A program made the translations under genes and the position numbers. Shown piece after piece: positions 56,058 through 64,000 of a stretch of DNA of 64,000 nt; within the stretch, counting starts at the first letter, position 1, and the number at the start of each line of letters is the position of its first letter. The stretch lies in assembly GCF_029889905.1 (NCBI RefSeq), contig NZ_JARANZ010000004.1, positions 124,001 through 188,000 on the forward strand. The letters run 5' to 3'. The stretch comes from Chromohalobacter sp. 11-W (GTDB taxonomy: Bacteria; Pseudomonadota; Gammaproteobacteria; Pseudomonadales; Halomonadaceae). The notes beneath the pieces were generated by a model. It ran no database searches. It worked only from the letters and a program-made list of their open reading frames with translations, and had not been told where the DNA came from.

Positions 56058-57290
56058 ATGGTTGATACATCCATCATCGTGCTCGGCGTCGTCATGTTCA
56101 CCGTGATCGTGCTCGGTCTGGTGGCCGTGATCCTGACGGCGCGCAGTCGCCTGGTCAGCAGCGGCGACGTCTCCATAGAGATCAACGGCGACCCCGAGAA
56201 CACCCTGACGACCCAGGCCGGCGGCAAGTTGTTGCAAACACTGGCTGCCAACGGCATCTTTCTTTCCTCGGCGTGCGGCGGGGGCGGTTCCTGCGCACAG
56301 TGCCGGTGCCGCGTGGAAGAGGGGGGCGGCTCGATCCTGCCCACCGAGGAGTCGCACTTCACCCTGCGCGAGAAGAAAGAAGGCTGGCGGTTGTCTTGTC
56401 AGGTGCCGGTCAAGCAGGACATGAAGGTCGAAGTTCCCGAGGAGGTCTTCGGCGTCAAGAAGTGGGAATGCGAGGTCACCGAGAATCCCAACGTCGCCAC
56501 CTTCATCAAGGAACTCAACCTCAAGCTTCCCGAAGGCGAGGATGTGGCTTTCCGGGCCGGGGGCTATGTTCAGCTGGTGGCGCCGCCTTACGACATCAAG
56601 TTCTCGGACTTCGATATCGAAGATGAATACCGCGGCGATTGGGACAAGTTCAGCCTCTTCGATGTCTCCCACAAGAACGACGAGGAGATCATCCGTGCAT
56701 ACTCGATGGCTAACTACCCGGATGAAAAGGGTATCCTCAAGTTCAACATCCGTATCGCTACGCCGCCGCCCAACACCGATCATCCTCCGGGACTGATGTC
56801 GACGTATACCTTTGCGCTCAAGCCAGGCGACAAGGTAACGGTGATGGGGCCCTTCGGTGAGTTCTTTGCCAAGGACTCTGATGCGGAAATGATCTTCATC
56901 GGTGGTGGTGCGGGCATGGCGCCCATGCGCAGCCATATCTTCGATCAGCTCAAGCGCCTCGAGTCGAAGCGCAAGATCTCGTTTTGGTACGGTGCCCGCT
57001 CTTGGCGTGAAACCTTCTATAATGAAGAATATGATCAGTTGGCTGAAGAGTTCGAGAATTTCGAATGGCACCTCGCGCTCTCCGATCCCTTGCCGGAAGA
57101 CAACTGGGAAGGCGACACCGGTTTCATCCATAACGTGCTTTACGAGAAGTACCTCAAGGATCATCCGGCGCCGGAAGACTGCGAATACTATATGTGTGGC
57201 CCGCCCATCATGAACGCATCCGTCATCAAGATGCTGACCGACATGGGCGTAGAGCCTGAAAACATCATGCTGGACGACTTCGGCGGATGA
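56058..57290 (+). CDS. nqrF: Na+-translocating NADH:quinone reductase subunit F
   Basis: The NADH-oxidising subunit. The 410-residue protein has one N-terminal membrane helix (4-27), a ferredoxin domain with [2Fe-2S] ligands Cys73, Cys79, Cys82 and Cys114, then a ferredoxin-reductase module with FAD motif RAYSMANYP and NADH-binding [18 protein letters not shown]. The C-terminal MLDDFGG is typical. Electrons pass from NADH to FAD to 2Fe-2S and on to NqrDE. It overlaps apbE by 4 bases. Confidence 0.97.
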   Translation: MVDTSIIVLGVVMFTVIVLGLVAVILTARSRLVSSGDVSIEINGDPENTLTTQAGGKLLQTLAANGIFLSSACGGGGSCAQCRCRVEEGGGSILPTEESHFTLREKKEGWRLSCQVPVKQDMKVEVPEEVFGVKKWECEVTENPNVATFIKELNLKLPEGEDVAFRAGGYVQLVAPPYDIKFSDFDIEDEYRGDWDKFSLFDVSHKNDEEIIRAYSMANYPDEKGILKFNIRIATPPPNTDHPPGLMSTYTFALKPGDKVTVMGPFGEFFAKDSDAEMIFIGGGAGMAPMRSHIFDQLKRLESKRKISFWYGARSWRETFYNEEYDQLAEEFENFEWHLALSDPLPEDNWEGDTGFIHNVLYEKYLKDHPAPEDCEYYMCGPPIMNASVIKMLTDMGVEPENIMLDDFGG

Positions 57291-58339
57291 AACTGGCAGC
57301 ATACTGTGCAGGGCCGGCCTGGAAAGGGCTGGTCCTGTTTGCGTTATTGGTGCTGGTCGGTTGCGATCAACCGCCGCAGGCGCATCGCTTCGAGGGCCCC
57401 ATCTTCGGGACGGGCTATCATGTGACCGCCTATGGCGATTTCAGCGATAAGCAACTTGCCTCGCTGGAGGATGGAATAAAAGAGTCGCTCGACGAGGTCG
57501 ACCACCTCATGTCGACTTATAAGTCCGATTCGGAGTTGTCGCGATTCAATGCCGCGCCGGTGGATGAGCCGTTCGCATTATCCTCGCCCACGGCAAGCGT
57601 GATCGGGGAAGCTATCGACATCGGCGATCTCTCGAATGGCGCATTCGATGTCACCATCGGTAGCGCGGTCAACCTCTGGGGCTTCGGTCCCGAGATGCGT
57701 CCGGAGGAAGTGCCCGACGATGACGAAATCGCCCAGGCGCTGGACAAGGTCGGCTATCAAGCGCTGAAATTGAATGGCAATCGTCTGACCAAGACCAAAC
57801 CGGTGTATGTCGATCTTTCGGGCATCGCCAAGGGATTCGGGGTCGACCAGGTGGCGGCTCGTCTGGATGCACTGGGCGTGACGTCTTACCTCGTGGAGGT
57901 CGGTGGCGAGATCCGCACGCGGGGTGCAAAACCCAATGGCGAACCTTGGCGCATCGCCGTGGAAAAACCCGTGTCTCGGGAACGTAGCGTACAACGCGTG
58001 CTCGAGCTCGAAGACGTGGCGGTGGCGACATCGGGGGATTACCGCAATTATTACGAGGAAGATGGCCAGCGTTTTTCGCATACCATCGATCCGCGTACCG
58101 GCCGCCCGATCACGCATCACCTTGCTTCGGTGACGGTCGTTGCGGAGCGTTGTTCGACGGCCGATGGGCTGGCGACGGCGTTGGAAGTCCTGGGGCCAGA
58201 AAAAGGCATGGCGTTGGCTAACCGTAAGGATATTGCGGCGTATTTCATCGTCAAAACCGATGAGGGCTTCAAGACAGAGCTCAGCGAGGCGTTTCATACC
58301 TATCTTGCGGATGAGCCGTCCGAAGGGGAAAAGCAATGA
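57287..58339 (+). CDS. apbE: FAD:protein FMN transferase
   Basis: Periplasmic lipoprotein that attaches FMN to Thr of NqrB and NqrC. The 350-residue precursor has lipobox LVGC (Cys26), then [42 protein letters not shown] and [11 protein letters not shown]. The nucleotide/metal end shows [36 protein letters not shown]. It is coupled to nqrF (4-base overlap) and to nqrM (4-base overlap), so the maturation factors are made with the complex. Confidence 0.96.
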   Translation: MKLAAYCAGPAWKGLVLFALLVLVGCDQPPQAHRFEGPIFGTGYHVTAYGDFSDKQLASLEDGIKESLDEVDHLMSTYKSDSELSRFNAAPVDEPFALSSPTASVIGEAIDIGDLSNGAFDVTIGSAVNLWGFGPEMRPEEVPDDDEIAQALDKVGYQALKLNGNRLTKTKPVYVDLSGIAKGFGVDQVAARLDALGVTSYLVEVGGEIRTRGAKPNGEPWRIAVEKPVSRERSVQRVLELEDVAVATSGDYRNYYEEDGQRFSHTIDPRTGRPITHHLASVTVVAERCSTADGLATALEVLGPEKGMALANRKDIAAYFIVKTDEGFKTELSEAFHTYLADEPSEGEKQ

Positions 58340-58593
58340 CAGTATGGCTTTTGGTATTCGCATTGATGCTATTGCTGTTGGCCGGCATGGCCATCGGCGT
58401 CATTCTCGGTCGTAAGCCCATTGCAGGCTCGTGCGGGGGGCTCAATCAGTTGGGCCTCAAGGAGGGATGCGACATCTGCGGTGGGAATGACAAGGTCTGC
58501 GAAGAAGAGAATCAAAAGCGCCGCAAGAGTGCACGTCGTTCCAGCGACGAGAACCGGGGCGCCGACCTCGGCTACGACGCCGTTCGACGCTGA
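58336..58593 (+). CDS. nqrM: NqrM, iron-delivery assembly factor for Na+-NQR
   Basis: An 85-residue protein with an N-terminal membrane helix (3-24) and four conserved cysteines: Cys33 in GSCGG, Cys45 and Cys48 in GCDICGG, and Cys55. This is the NqrM (former DUF539) signature; the protein is required to load the Cys-ligated iron between NqrD and NqrE. The lysine/arginine-rich tail is disordered. Last gene of the operon. Confidence 0.95.
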   Translation: MTVWLLVFALMLLLLAGMAIGVILGRKPIAGSCGGLNQLGLKEGCDICGGNDKVCEEENQKRRKSARRSSDENRGADLGYDAVRR

Positions 58594-58795
58594 GCGCACT
58601 CGTCAATCAATACTGACGCTGGAATCGTTGGTTGAGTCCAAGGCGCCCGAGGGCGTGTCCCGACATGCTATCGCGGGGAACCCGGGTATGTGCCCTGAAC
58701 GCGGCACGCCTCGTCATCCCCGCTTGCCGTGGCCAGTCTTGCGTTGAGGCTTATCGCAGCGGTTCCTCATGCATCGAGAGGAGCAGGCGAACCTA

Positions 58796-60187
58796 ATGGC
58801 AGTTCACAATTATGATGTGGTGGTGATTGGCTCGGGCCCAGCAGGAGAAAGCGCTGCGATCAACGCGGCCAAGCACGGTAAGCGCGTGGCCATCGTCGAG
58901 AAGCAGCAAGCGGTGGGTGGCAACTGCACTCACTGGGGGACGATCCCGTCCAAGGCGCTACGCCACCAGGTCAAGCAGATCATGCAGTTCAATACCAACC
59001 GCATGTTCCGCGACATCGGCGAACCGCGTTGGTTTTCTTTTCCTCGTGTGCTTGAACGTTCCAAGGTGACCATCGACCAGCAGGTCGAGATGCGCACTCA
59101 GTTCTATTCACGCAATCGCATCGATCTTTTCTTCGGCGTGGCGAACTTCCGTGACGAGCACACCCTGATCGTGCGGGACAATCAGGAAGGCGTCGAGGAG
59201 TTGTGCGCTCAACAGTTCGTGATCGCCACGGGCTCTCGCCCTTATCGTCCCGCCGATATCAACTTCCGGCATCCACGCATTTATTGCTCGGACACCGTCC
59301 TGGGGCTTTCCCACACGCCCCGCACCTTGATCATCTTCGGGGCCGGGGTCATCGGGTCCGAGTATGCGTCGATCTTTTCGGGGCTCGGCGTCAAGGTCGA
59401 CTTGATCGATATGCGCGAGCGTTTGTTGTCGTTCCTCGACGACGAGATCAGCGACGCGCTTTCCTACCATCTACGCCAGAATGGCGTATTGGTGCGCCAT
59501 AACGAAGACTACGAGAGCATCGAAGGCGATGAGTCCGGGGTGGTCGTCAAGCTCAAGTCCGGCAAGCGTCTGCGCGCGGATGCGTTTCTGTGGGCCAATG
59601 GGCGTACCGGCAATACCGATCAATTGGGGCTGGAAAACATCGGGCTCGAACCCAATGGGCGCGGTCAGCTACAGGTCGATGAGCATTATCGCACCATGGT
59701 GCCGCATATCTATGCCGTTGGGGATGTCATCGGCTGGCCGAGTCTGGCCAGTGCCGCCTACGACCAGGGGCGGAGTGCCAGCGATGACTTCCTGGAGGAA
59801 GACTTCCGCTTCGTCGAAGATATTCCCACCGGTATCTACACGATTCCCGAGATCAGCTCGGTGGGCAAGAACGAGCGCGAGTTGACCGAAGCCAAGGTGC
59901 CCTACGAGATCGCGCAGGCGTTCTTCAAGGACACTGCGCGTGCGCAGATCACCGGGGACACGGTAGGGATGCTCAAGATCCTTTTCCATCGCGAGACACT
60001 CGAGATTTTGGGCATTCACTGCTTCGGCGATCAAGCCTCCGAGATTGTGCATATCGGCCAAGCCATCATGCAGCAAAAGGGCGAGGCCAATACCCTGAAA
60101 TATTTCATCAATACCACCTTCAATTATCCGACCATGGCCGAGGCATATCGCGTCGCGGCGCAAAACGGCCTGAATCGTATATTCTAA
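58796..60187 (+). CDS. sthA: Soluble pyridine nucleotide transhydrogenase
   Basis: Cytosolic FAD enzyme moving hydride between NADPH and NAD+. The 463-residue protein has the FAD loop [19 protein letters not shown] and the diagnostic motif GGNC44THWGT49IPSKAL. In this motif the second redox Cys of lipoamide-dehydrogenase relatives is Thr, separating SthA from Lpd or Gor. [17 protein letters not shown] is the second nucleotide loop. ATG 58796 matches the family N-terminus; a nine-codon upstream extension is less likely. Same order nqr-apbE-nqrM-sthA as in Pseudomonas. Confidence 0.96.
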   Translation: MAVHNYDVVVIGSGPAGESAAINAAKHGKRVAIVEKQQAVGGNCTHWGTIPSKALRHQVKQIMQFNTNRMFRDIGEPRWFSFPRVLERSKVTIDQQVEMRTQFYSRNRIDLFFGVANFRDEHTLIVRDNQEGVEELCAQQFVIATGSRPYRPADINFRHPRIYCSDTVLGLSHTPRTLIIFGAGVIGSEYASIFSGLGVKVDLIDMRERLLSFLDDEISDALSYHLRQNGVLVRHNEDYESIEGDESGVVVKLKSGKRLRADAFLWANGRTGNTDQLGLENIGLEPNGRGQLQVDEHYRTMVPHIYAVGDVIGWPSLASAAYDQGRSASDDFLEEDFRFVEDIPTGIYTIPEISSVGKNERELTEAKVPYEIAQAFFKDTARAQITGDTVGMLKILFHRETLEILGIHCFGDQASEIVHIGQAIMQQKGEANTLKYFINTTFNYPTMAEAYRVAAQNGLNRIF

Positions 60188-60250
60188 TATGGGCCGACGG
60201 GGGGCTCGTAGTTCGAGAGCCTTGAGCGTTCGCCGGCGTGGTTCGGCATT

Positions 60251-60280
60251 CAATGAGCCGGCACTTGTGCCGGCTCATTG
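60251..60280 (+). terminator. Terminator hairpin after sthA
   Basis: A perfect 13-bp stem (60251-60263 with 60268-60280), loop CTTG, about 64 bases past the sthA stop. There is no strong T tract. Confidence 0.65.
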
Positions 60281-60319
60281 CGTTGGGCATCTATCGTCAC
60301 ATGAGCACAAGGAGGTTTT

Positions 60320-60604
60320 ATGTACCGCGAAGACAAGCAGCATAGCGATGAAACGACGTTCACGCTGGGACGCGAAGAATTGGTCATTCACCGTCGTCAT
60401 GAATTGGCCAGTACCGTGAACGATCTCTTGCTGGGGCTGTGGTTCACGATCGGTAGCGTATGCTTTTTCTTCCAGGGCAGTGTCAAGGAAGCGGGCGTCT
60501 GGCTGTTCGTGGTGGGCAGCCTGCAACTGCTGGTGCGCCCCGTGATTCGTCTGCACCGTCAGTTCACTCTCAAGCAGTTGCCGTCCAGTAGTCAGGAATT
60601 CTGA
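60320..60604 (+). CDS. YrhK-domain small membrane protein
   Basis: A 94-residue protein with a charged start (YREDKQHSDETTFTLGREELVIHRRHELAST) given here as family context, then two hydrophobic helices (LLLGLWFTIGSVCFFFQG and GVWLFVVGSLQLLVRPVIRL). This is the YrhK-like arrangement, found alone or as tandem domains in many bacteria; function is unknown. A strong SD, AAGGAGG, six bases before the ATG suggests high expression. It converges with the Tus-like gene. Confidence 0.8.
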   Translation: MYREDKQHSDETTFTLGREELVIHRRHELASTVNDLLLGLWFTIGSVCFFFQGSVKEAGVWLFVVGSLQLLVRPVIRLHRQFTLKQLPSSSQEF

Positions 60605-60609
60605 GGCGA

Positions 60610-61470
60610 CTATCGGTAGCGATAGACCCTCAGGCTGGGCAGGAAGGGAGTGTCCTCGAGCTTCGTGTCGGCGCGTTGGGCACGGGTACGCGTGCTGGGT
60701 GGTGTCGCCTTCGGGGTGTTGTGCGAAGGCAGGCGGCCGTCCTCGCTGGGAATGAAGAGAGGCAACGGCAGATTCATGGCACGACGCATGCGCCCATCCG
60801 CGAGCGCTTCGCGAAAGAAAAGGTTGGCACGCATGACGGGGGCCTGGGTTTGCACCTGAGCCAATGGCTCGCTATCGGGTATGTCCGCCAAGTGACGTAG
60901 CTGAATGCGAATATGCGGACTCTCGGTATCCATTTCCATAAGCCGCCGTTCGGCATCGCGCACGTTCAAGCGCTTGATGGATCGCCCGCTGGTATACCAG
61001 GCGAGACGCACACGCGAAAGCGGTGCATCCGCCACGGGGAGGTGGCGCCAGCATTGCTTGAGATGCAGACGCGCCAAGCCCTGGCCGCGTAGATGGTCGT
61101 GTAGCGTGGGATGGCGAAAGGGCAGTACGGCCTTGATCTCGGCGAGCAGGCTCGGGGCATCCTGACGAATCTCGGCCAGTGTTGCCGCGAAGGTCTGCTT
61201 GGCGTGATTGATGTCGGCAACGTACGCCAGCAATGTGGGGTCGGCGGCGATCAGGCCGATGTAATTGCGCGTCGCGCGACCGTCCTGGCCGTCTTGATAC
61301 CAGAAGTCGAGCAGTGCATGGCGTAGCCAAGCGATATCGAAGGGAATGTCGCCCAGTACCCAGCCCTTCGGGGGCGCGTGTTCGACATGGCCGATGAGCG
61401 CCTCGCAGGTTTCGATGACATGATCGAAGTCGTGCTCGAGCCGGGCCAGGAGGTGATATTGTCGCTCCAT
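60610..61470 (-). CDS. tus: Tus-family replication-terminus site-binding protein
   Basis: A 286-residue basic protein aligning over its length with E. coli Tus by eye. Shared anchors are: RHALLDFWYQDGQDGRATR (50-68; RHLFIQQQSENRSSKAA in E. coli), DINHAKQTF (86-94; HINKLKTTF), RVRLAWYTSGRSIKRL (153-168; LRFGWANKHIIKNL), LPLPLFI (234-240) and the C-terminal FLPSLRVYRYR (IIPRLHLYVAD). Tus binds Ter sites and stops the DnaB helicase from one side. Residue conservation at the DNA-lock His/Phe cannot be confirmed here. It is shorter than E. coli Tus (309). Confidence 0.82.
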   Translation of the reverse strand: MERQYHLLARLEHDFDHVIETCEALIGHVEHAPPKGWVLGDIPFDIAWLRHALLDFWYQDGQDGRATRNYIGLIAADPTLLAYVADINHAKQTFAATLAEIRQDAPSLLAEIKAVLPFRHPTLHDHLRGQGLARLHLKQCWRHLPVADAPLSRVRLAWYTSGRSIKRLNVRDAERRLMEMDTESPHIRIQLRHLADIPDSEPLAQVQTQAPVMRANLFFREALADGRMRRAMNLPLPLFIPSEDGRLPSHNTPKATPPSTRTRAQRADTKLEDTPFLPSLRVYRYR

Positions 61471-61572
61471 ATTTATACCGTTATCTCAGTTCTCATGGCC
61501 ACATAATGGCAAGCTTGGTGCGTCTTCGCAAGCATGCCTGGCGTTCAACATCGATCGTGGGGGATGGGCAGC

Positions 61573-61607
61573 GCCCGCTCATGGAGAGCGGGCCAGTGCG
61601 GCCCGCT
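61573..61607 (-). terminator. Overlapping hairpins after the N-carbamoylputrescine amidase gene
   Basis: AGCGGGCC (61587-61594) with GGCCCGCT (61600-61607) gives one 8-bp hairpin just after the stop. GCCCGCTC (61573-61580) with GAGCGGGC (61586-61593) gives another that uses the same central arm, so they exclude each other. There is no T tract; either could end transcription. The rest of the 139-base gap holds the Tus-like gene's upstream region. Confidence 0.5.
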
Positions 61608-61609
61608 AT

Positions 61610-62509
61610 TCAACGATCGCGGTAACGCTTGGTGAGATCGGCGTAAGCATCGACGCGTCGGTCACGCAGGTAGGGCCAGGCTCGCCGCACTTGTTCGCTA
61701 CGCGTCATGTCGAGCTCGGTCAGTAGATGTGTCGTGTCATCGTCGGCCTGGGCCAACATCTCGCCCTGTGGGCCGCAAATGAAGCTGCCGCCCCAGAAGT
61801 CGATGCCCGACGTCGCATTCGAGGGGTCTGCTTCGTGGCCCACGCGATTGGCGACCATGACCGGTAGACCATTGGCTACGCCGTGAGAGCGTTGAACCAA
61901 TGTCCAGGCGTCCTTTTGCCGTTGCTTCTCGGGATTGTCGTCGGGCGGGTGCCAGCCGATGGCGGTGGGATAGAGCAAGAGATCGGCGCCGGCGAGGGCC
62001 ATCAGGCGCGCGGCTTCCGGATACCATTGATCCCAGCAGACCAAGACACCGAGCCGGCCGACAGATGTTTCGATGGGCTCGAACCCGGCATTTTCTTCGG
62101 CATCGCCGGGTGTGAAATAGAATTTTTCGTAGAACCCTGGATCGTCGGGAATATGCATCTTGCGATAGTGGCCGACGCGCCCGCGCTGACGGTCGAAGAC
62201 TACTGCCGTGTTGTGATAGAGCCCAGCGGCGCGGCGCTCGAAAAGCGAGCCGACGAGCACGATGTCGAGCTCGGCGGCCAGGGCGGCCAGATGCTGGGCG
62301 CTGGGGCCGTCGAGCGGTTCGGCCAGGTCGAACAGGCGGTCGTCTTCGGTCTGGCAGAAGTAATGCGTGGCATGCAGTTCCTGAAGCAGAATCAACTCGG
62401 CGCCTTTACCTGCCAGTTCACGAACACCGGCGTCGCTTTCCTGCAGGCTACGGGCTTTGTCGGGCCAGGCTTGTTGCTGAACGAGTCCTACCTTGAGCGT
62501 CGAGGACAT
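61610..62509 (-). CDS. aguB: N-carbamoylputrescine amidase
   Basis: Nitrilase-family amidase that turns N-carbamoylputrescine into putrescine, CO2 and ammonia. The 299-residue protein has the catalytic triad Glu44 (LLQELH), Lys117 (YRKMHIPDDPGFYEKFYF) and Cys158 (VLVCWDQWYPEAARL). The substrate-specificity segment matches AguB. ATG 62509 follows AAGGAG and lies 4 bases after the aguA stop; a 16-codon upstream extension overlaps aguA and is rejected. Second gene of the agmatine-to-putrescine operon. Confidence 0.95.
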   Translation of the reverse strand: MSSTLKVGLVQQQAWPDKARSLQESDAGVRELAGKGAELILLQELHATHYFCQTEDDRLFDLAEPLDGPSAQHLAALAAELDIVLVGSLFERRAAGLYHNTAVVFDRQRGRVGHYRKMHIPDDPGFYEKFYFTPGDAEENAGFEPIETSVGRLGVLVCWDQWYPEAARLMALAGADLLLYPTAIGWHPPDDNPEKQRQKDAWTLVQRSHGVANGLPVMVANRVGHEADPSNATSGIDFWGGSFICGPQGEMLAQADDDTTHLLTELDMTRSEQVRRAWPYLRDRRVDAYADLTKRYRDR

Positions 62510-62513
62510 GGCA

Positions 62514-63611
62514 TCACTCCTTATTATTGGCACTGCGATCGTTGGCACCGCGGTCATTGGCCTCGGCGGTGGATGCGGTGAAGAAAGCGCCGCGTGGCAG
62601 CTGCATGGTCAGGCAGTGGAGGCTGCCATGTTGGCGGATCACGGTGCGACAGTCGATGGGAATGATATCGCGCCCGGGGAACGCACTGGCCAGTGCCGTT
62701 AGGGCCACGCCATCGGCGGCATCGGCATAGGTGGGCACGAGGACCGCGCCATTGATGATCAGGAAGTTGGCATAGGTAGCGGGCAGGCGATGGCCGTCAT
62801 CGGGGTCATAGCATGCGCGGGGCAAGGGCAGGGGGATGAGGCGATAAGGCTCGCCATCGGCACGCTGAAAGGCCTTGAGTTCGCTTTCCATCTGCGCCAA
62901 CGCGGAGAAGTGCGGGTCGTCAGGGTCTTCGCAGCGCACATACGCAATGGTCTCGGCATCGCAAAAGCGCGCCAGGGTATCGATGTGGCTATCGGTATCG
63001 TCACCTTCGAGATGACCTTGCGTGAGCCACAGACAACGTTCGATGCCCATGTCGTCGCGCAAGGCGGCTTCGATCTCTTCACGCGTCAGGTGTGGATTGC
63101 GGTTGGGATTGAGCAGGCAGGCTTCGGTGAGCAGTAACGTGCCATAGCCATCGCCGTCGATGGCGCCGCCTTCCAGAACCATTTCGCGTGCCTCCCGCAG
63201 GGCGGCGTAAATGCCAATACCCGAGAGAGTCGCGGTCAGCGCATCATCGCGTTCGGCGGCGAACTTGCCGCCCCAGCCCGTGAAGCGATAATCGAGCAGC
63301 ACGATCTGGCCGTCGCGTTCGATAGCAATTGGCCCGTGGTCGCGGGTCCAGGTATCGTCCGAGGGCGCTTCAATGAGATGCCATTGCTTAGGATGAATGC
63401 CCAAGCGGAAAAAGCGTGAGTCGAGACGTTGGCGTGTCGCGTCATCGGCGACGATAACCAATACGGGCTGGTATCGTGTGATCGCCACGACCAAGGCTTC
63501 CAGAGAGGCTTCGATACGCTCGAGCAGAGGCTCCCAATCGCTTTCGGCACTGGGCCAAGTGAGTTGAATGGCGTCCTGAGGATGCCATTCGGGGAACAGG
63601 CGTGGGAGCAT
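62514..63611 (-). CDS. aguA: Agmatine deiminase
   Basis: Hydrolyses agmatine to N-carbamoylputrescine and ammonia; member of the guanidino-group-modifying (PPAD) superfamily. The 365-residue protein has TWPSAESDW, DDTWTRDHGPIA (substrate Asp), LEGGAIDGDG, LTQGHLEGDDTDSHID (catalytic His), and the catalytic Cys333 in GSLHCLTMQLPRG. The last 16 residues are a repetitive Asn/Asp-rich tail absent from the domain. With aguB it makes putrescine from arginine-derived agmatine; putrescine may serve stress tolerance or nitrogen use (inference). Confidence 0.94.
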   Translation of the reverse strand: MLPRLFPEWHPQDAIQLTWPSAESDWEPLLERIEASLEALVVAITRYQPVLVIVADDATRQRLDSRFFRLGIHPKQWHLIEAPSDDTWTRDHGPIAIERDGQIVLLDYRFTGWGGKFAAERDDALTATLSGIGIYAALREAREMVLEGGAIDGDGYGTLLLTEACLLNPNRNPHLTREEIEAALRDDMGIERCLWLTQGHLEGDDTDSHIDTLARFCDAETIAYVRCEDPDDPHFSALAQMESELKAFQRADGEPYRLIPLPLPRACYDPDDGHRLPATYANFLIINGAVLVPTYADAADGVALTALASAFPGRDIIPIDCRTVIRQHGSLHCLTMQLPRGAFFTASTAEANDRGANDRSANNKE

Positions 63612-63837
63612 TGCGGTCTCCTATAGGGATTGAGGCACGACACCGTGGCAGGACCTCGTTCGTCATGTCGATATGACAGCGACCGCGGCATTTTAGTCTT
63701 CGCCGACACGGATGCAAGTATCACCAGGCGCTGCCCATGATGATGCCATCGGATGGTTTTTTCGCCGTCATTGGCTCATGCAGGAGCACGCAAAAACACG
63801 TACCATGAGCCCGGCTCATACCAAGGAATCGATGTCG

Positions 63838-64000
63838 ATGCTGGATCGCTTGCCGTTTCTTATCGGATTGCGCTATGTACGCGCGAAACGTCGCAACCAT
63901 TTCATTTCATTCATATCTCTGACGTCCATGCTGGGCTTGATGCTGGGCGTGGCGGTGTTGATCCTCGTGTTGTCGGTCATGAACGGTTTCGATCATGAAC
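63838..64000 (+). CDS. lolC: Lipoprotein-releasing ABC transporter permease LolC/LolE, 5' end only
   Basis: The frame runs off the window end. It reads [19 protein letters not shown], then [20 protein letters not shown], then [13 protein letters not shown]: 54 residues covering the first cytoplasmic segment and first membrane helix typical of LolC/LolE, including GLRY-RAKR and [13 protein letters not shown] lies nine bases before ATG 63838; in-frame ATGs at 63805 and 63832 are alternatives. Pseudomonas has lolC shortly after sthA, supporting LolC. LolCDE releases lipoproteins from the inner membrane, upstream of LolB at the other end of the window. Confidence 0.85.
   Translation, partial: MLDRLPFLIGLRYVRAKRRNHFISFISLTSMLGLMLGVAVLILVLSVMNGFDHE

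Noticed and set aside
1-64000. Mobile elements, prophage, CRISPR arrays, toxin-antitoxin or defence islands
   Set aside because: None of the frames shows transposase, integrase, Cas, or known defence motifs; gene order is core-like throughout.

Overview
The window is a gene-dense (roughly 60% G+C by eye) chromosomal segment of a gammaproteobacterium. Gene content and order point to a halophilic Halomonadaceae-type organism (Chromohalobacter/Halomonas-like). This assignment is inferred from the following: Pseudomonas-like core synteny (lolB-ispE-tRNA-prs with hemA-prfA-prmC; nadD-rsfS-rlmH-mrdA-rodA-mltB-rlpA-dacA-ybeD-lipB/lipA; topA; mfd-gap-nqrABCDEF-apbE-nqrM-sthA ... lolC), a sodium-pumping NADH:quinone reductase, a PPi-type phosphofructokinase, and acidic proteins. 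No insertion sequence, prophage, CRISPR array or rRNA was seen; there is one tRNA gene. Almost everything is vertically inherited core genome.

Layout. 0-4.5 kb (minus strand): a TPR lipoprotein, lolB and ispE overlap by 4 bases each, then tRNA-Gln(CTG) and prs. 4.8-9.4 kb (plus): hemA-prfA-prmC coupled, then an Lrp-family regulator and moeB. 9.6-10.8 kb (minus): PPi-dependent phosphofructokinase. 11-13.6 kb (plus): mpl-ubiX-LysE exporter, overlapping. 13.6-16.8 kb (minus): an odd three-gene membrane operon with two degenerate GGDEF proteins and a DedA-PAP2 fusion. 16.9-27.2 kb (plus): proA-nadD, rsfS-rlmH and the rod-shape/peptidoglycan cluster mrdA-rodA-mltB-rlpA-dacA, then ybeD-lipB, with lipA facing lipB across a strong bidirectional terminator. 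28.7-36.4 kb: an MDR oxidoreductase, PycR-type regulator divergent from the two-subunit pyruvate carboxylase pycA-pycB, and a DUF3141 PhaC-like protein. 36.6-38.1 kb: pykA. 38.5-43.2 kb: topA, a DUF6586 gene, a 79-codon gene, and a MetE-like methionine synthase. 43.6-45.7 kb: a Braun-type lipoprotein followed by two convergent L,D-transpeptidases. 45.9-51.1 kb: mfd (minus) divergent from a 498-residue GAPDH. 51.4-60.2 kb: the complete Na+-NQR operon with its maturation genes apbE and nqrM, then soluble transhydrogenase sthA. 60.3-64 kb: a YrhK protein, a Tus-like replication-terminator protein, agmatine deiminase and N-carbamoylputrescine amidase, and the 5' end of lolC.

How the genes fit together. 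Central carbon genes (PPi-PFK, pykA, pyruvate carboxylase, GAPDH) suit an organism that runs upper glycolysis through Entner-Doudoroff and uses PFK and GAPDH largely in the gluconeogenic direction. A near-perfect HexR-type palindrome before gap, and a weaker one before pykA, support a shared regulator. NQR plus SthA balance NADH/NADPH and the Na+ gradient, as expected in a halophile. The envelope genes form a coherent set: PBP2/RodA, lytic transglycosylases, DD-carboxypeptidase, LPP with candidate LPP-attaching L,D-transpeptidases, and the Lol pathway. The most unusual items are the degenerate-GGDEF/DedA-PAP2 operon, the Tus homologue outside enterics, a MetR-type operator before the MetE-like gene, and paired palindromes in the pycR-pycA interval. 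No clear new defence or biosynthetic system was found.
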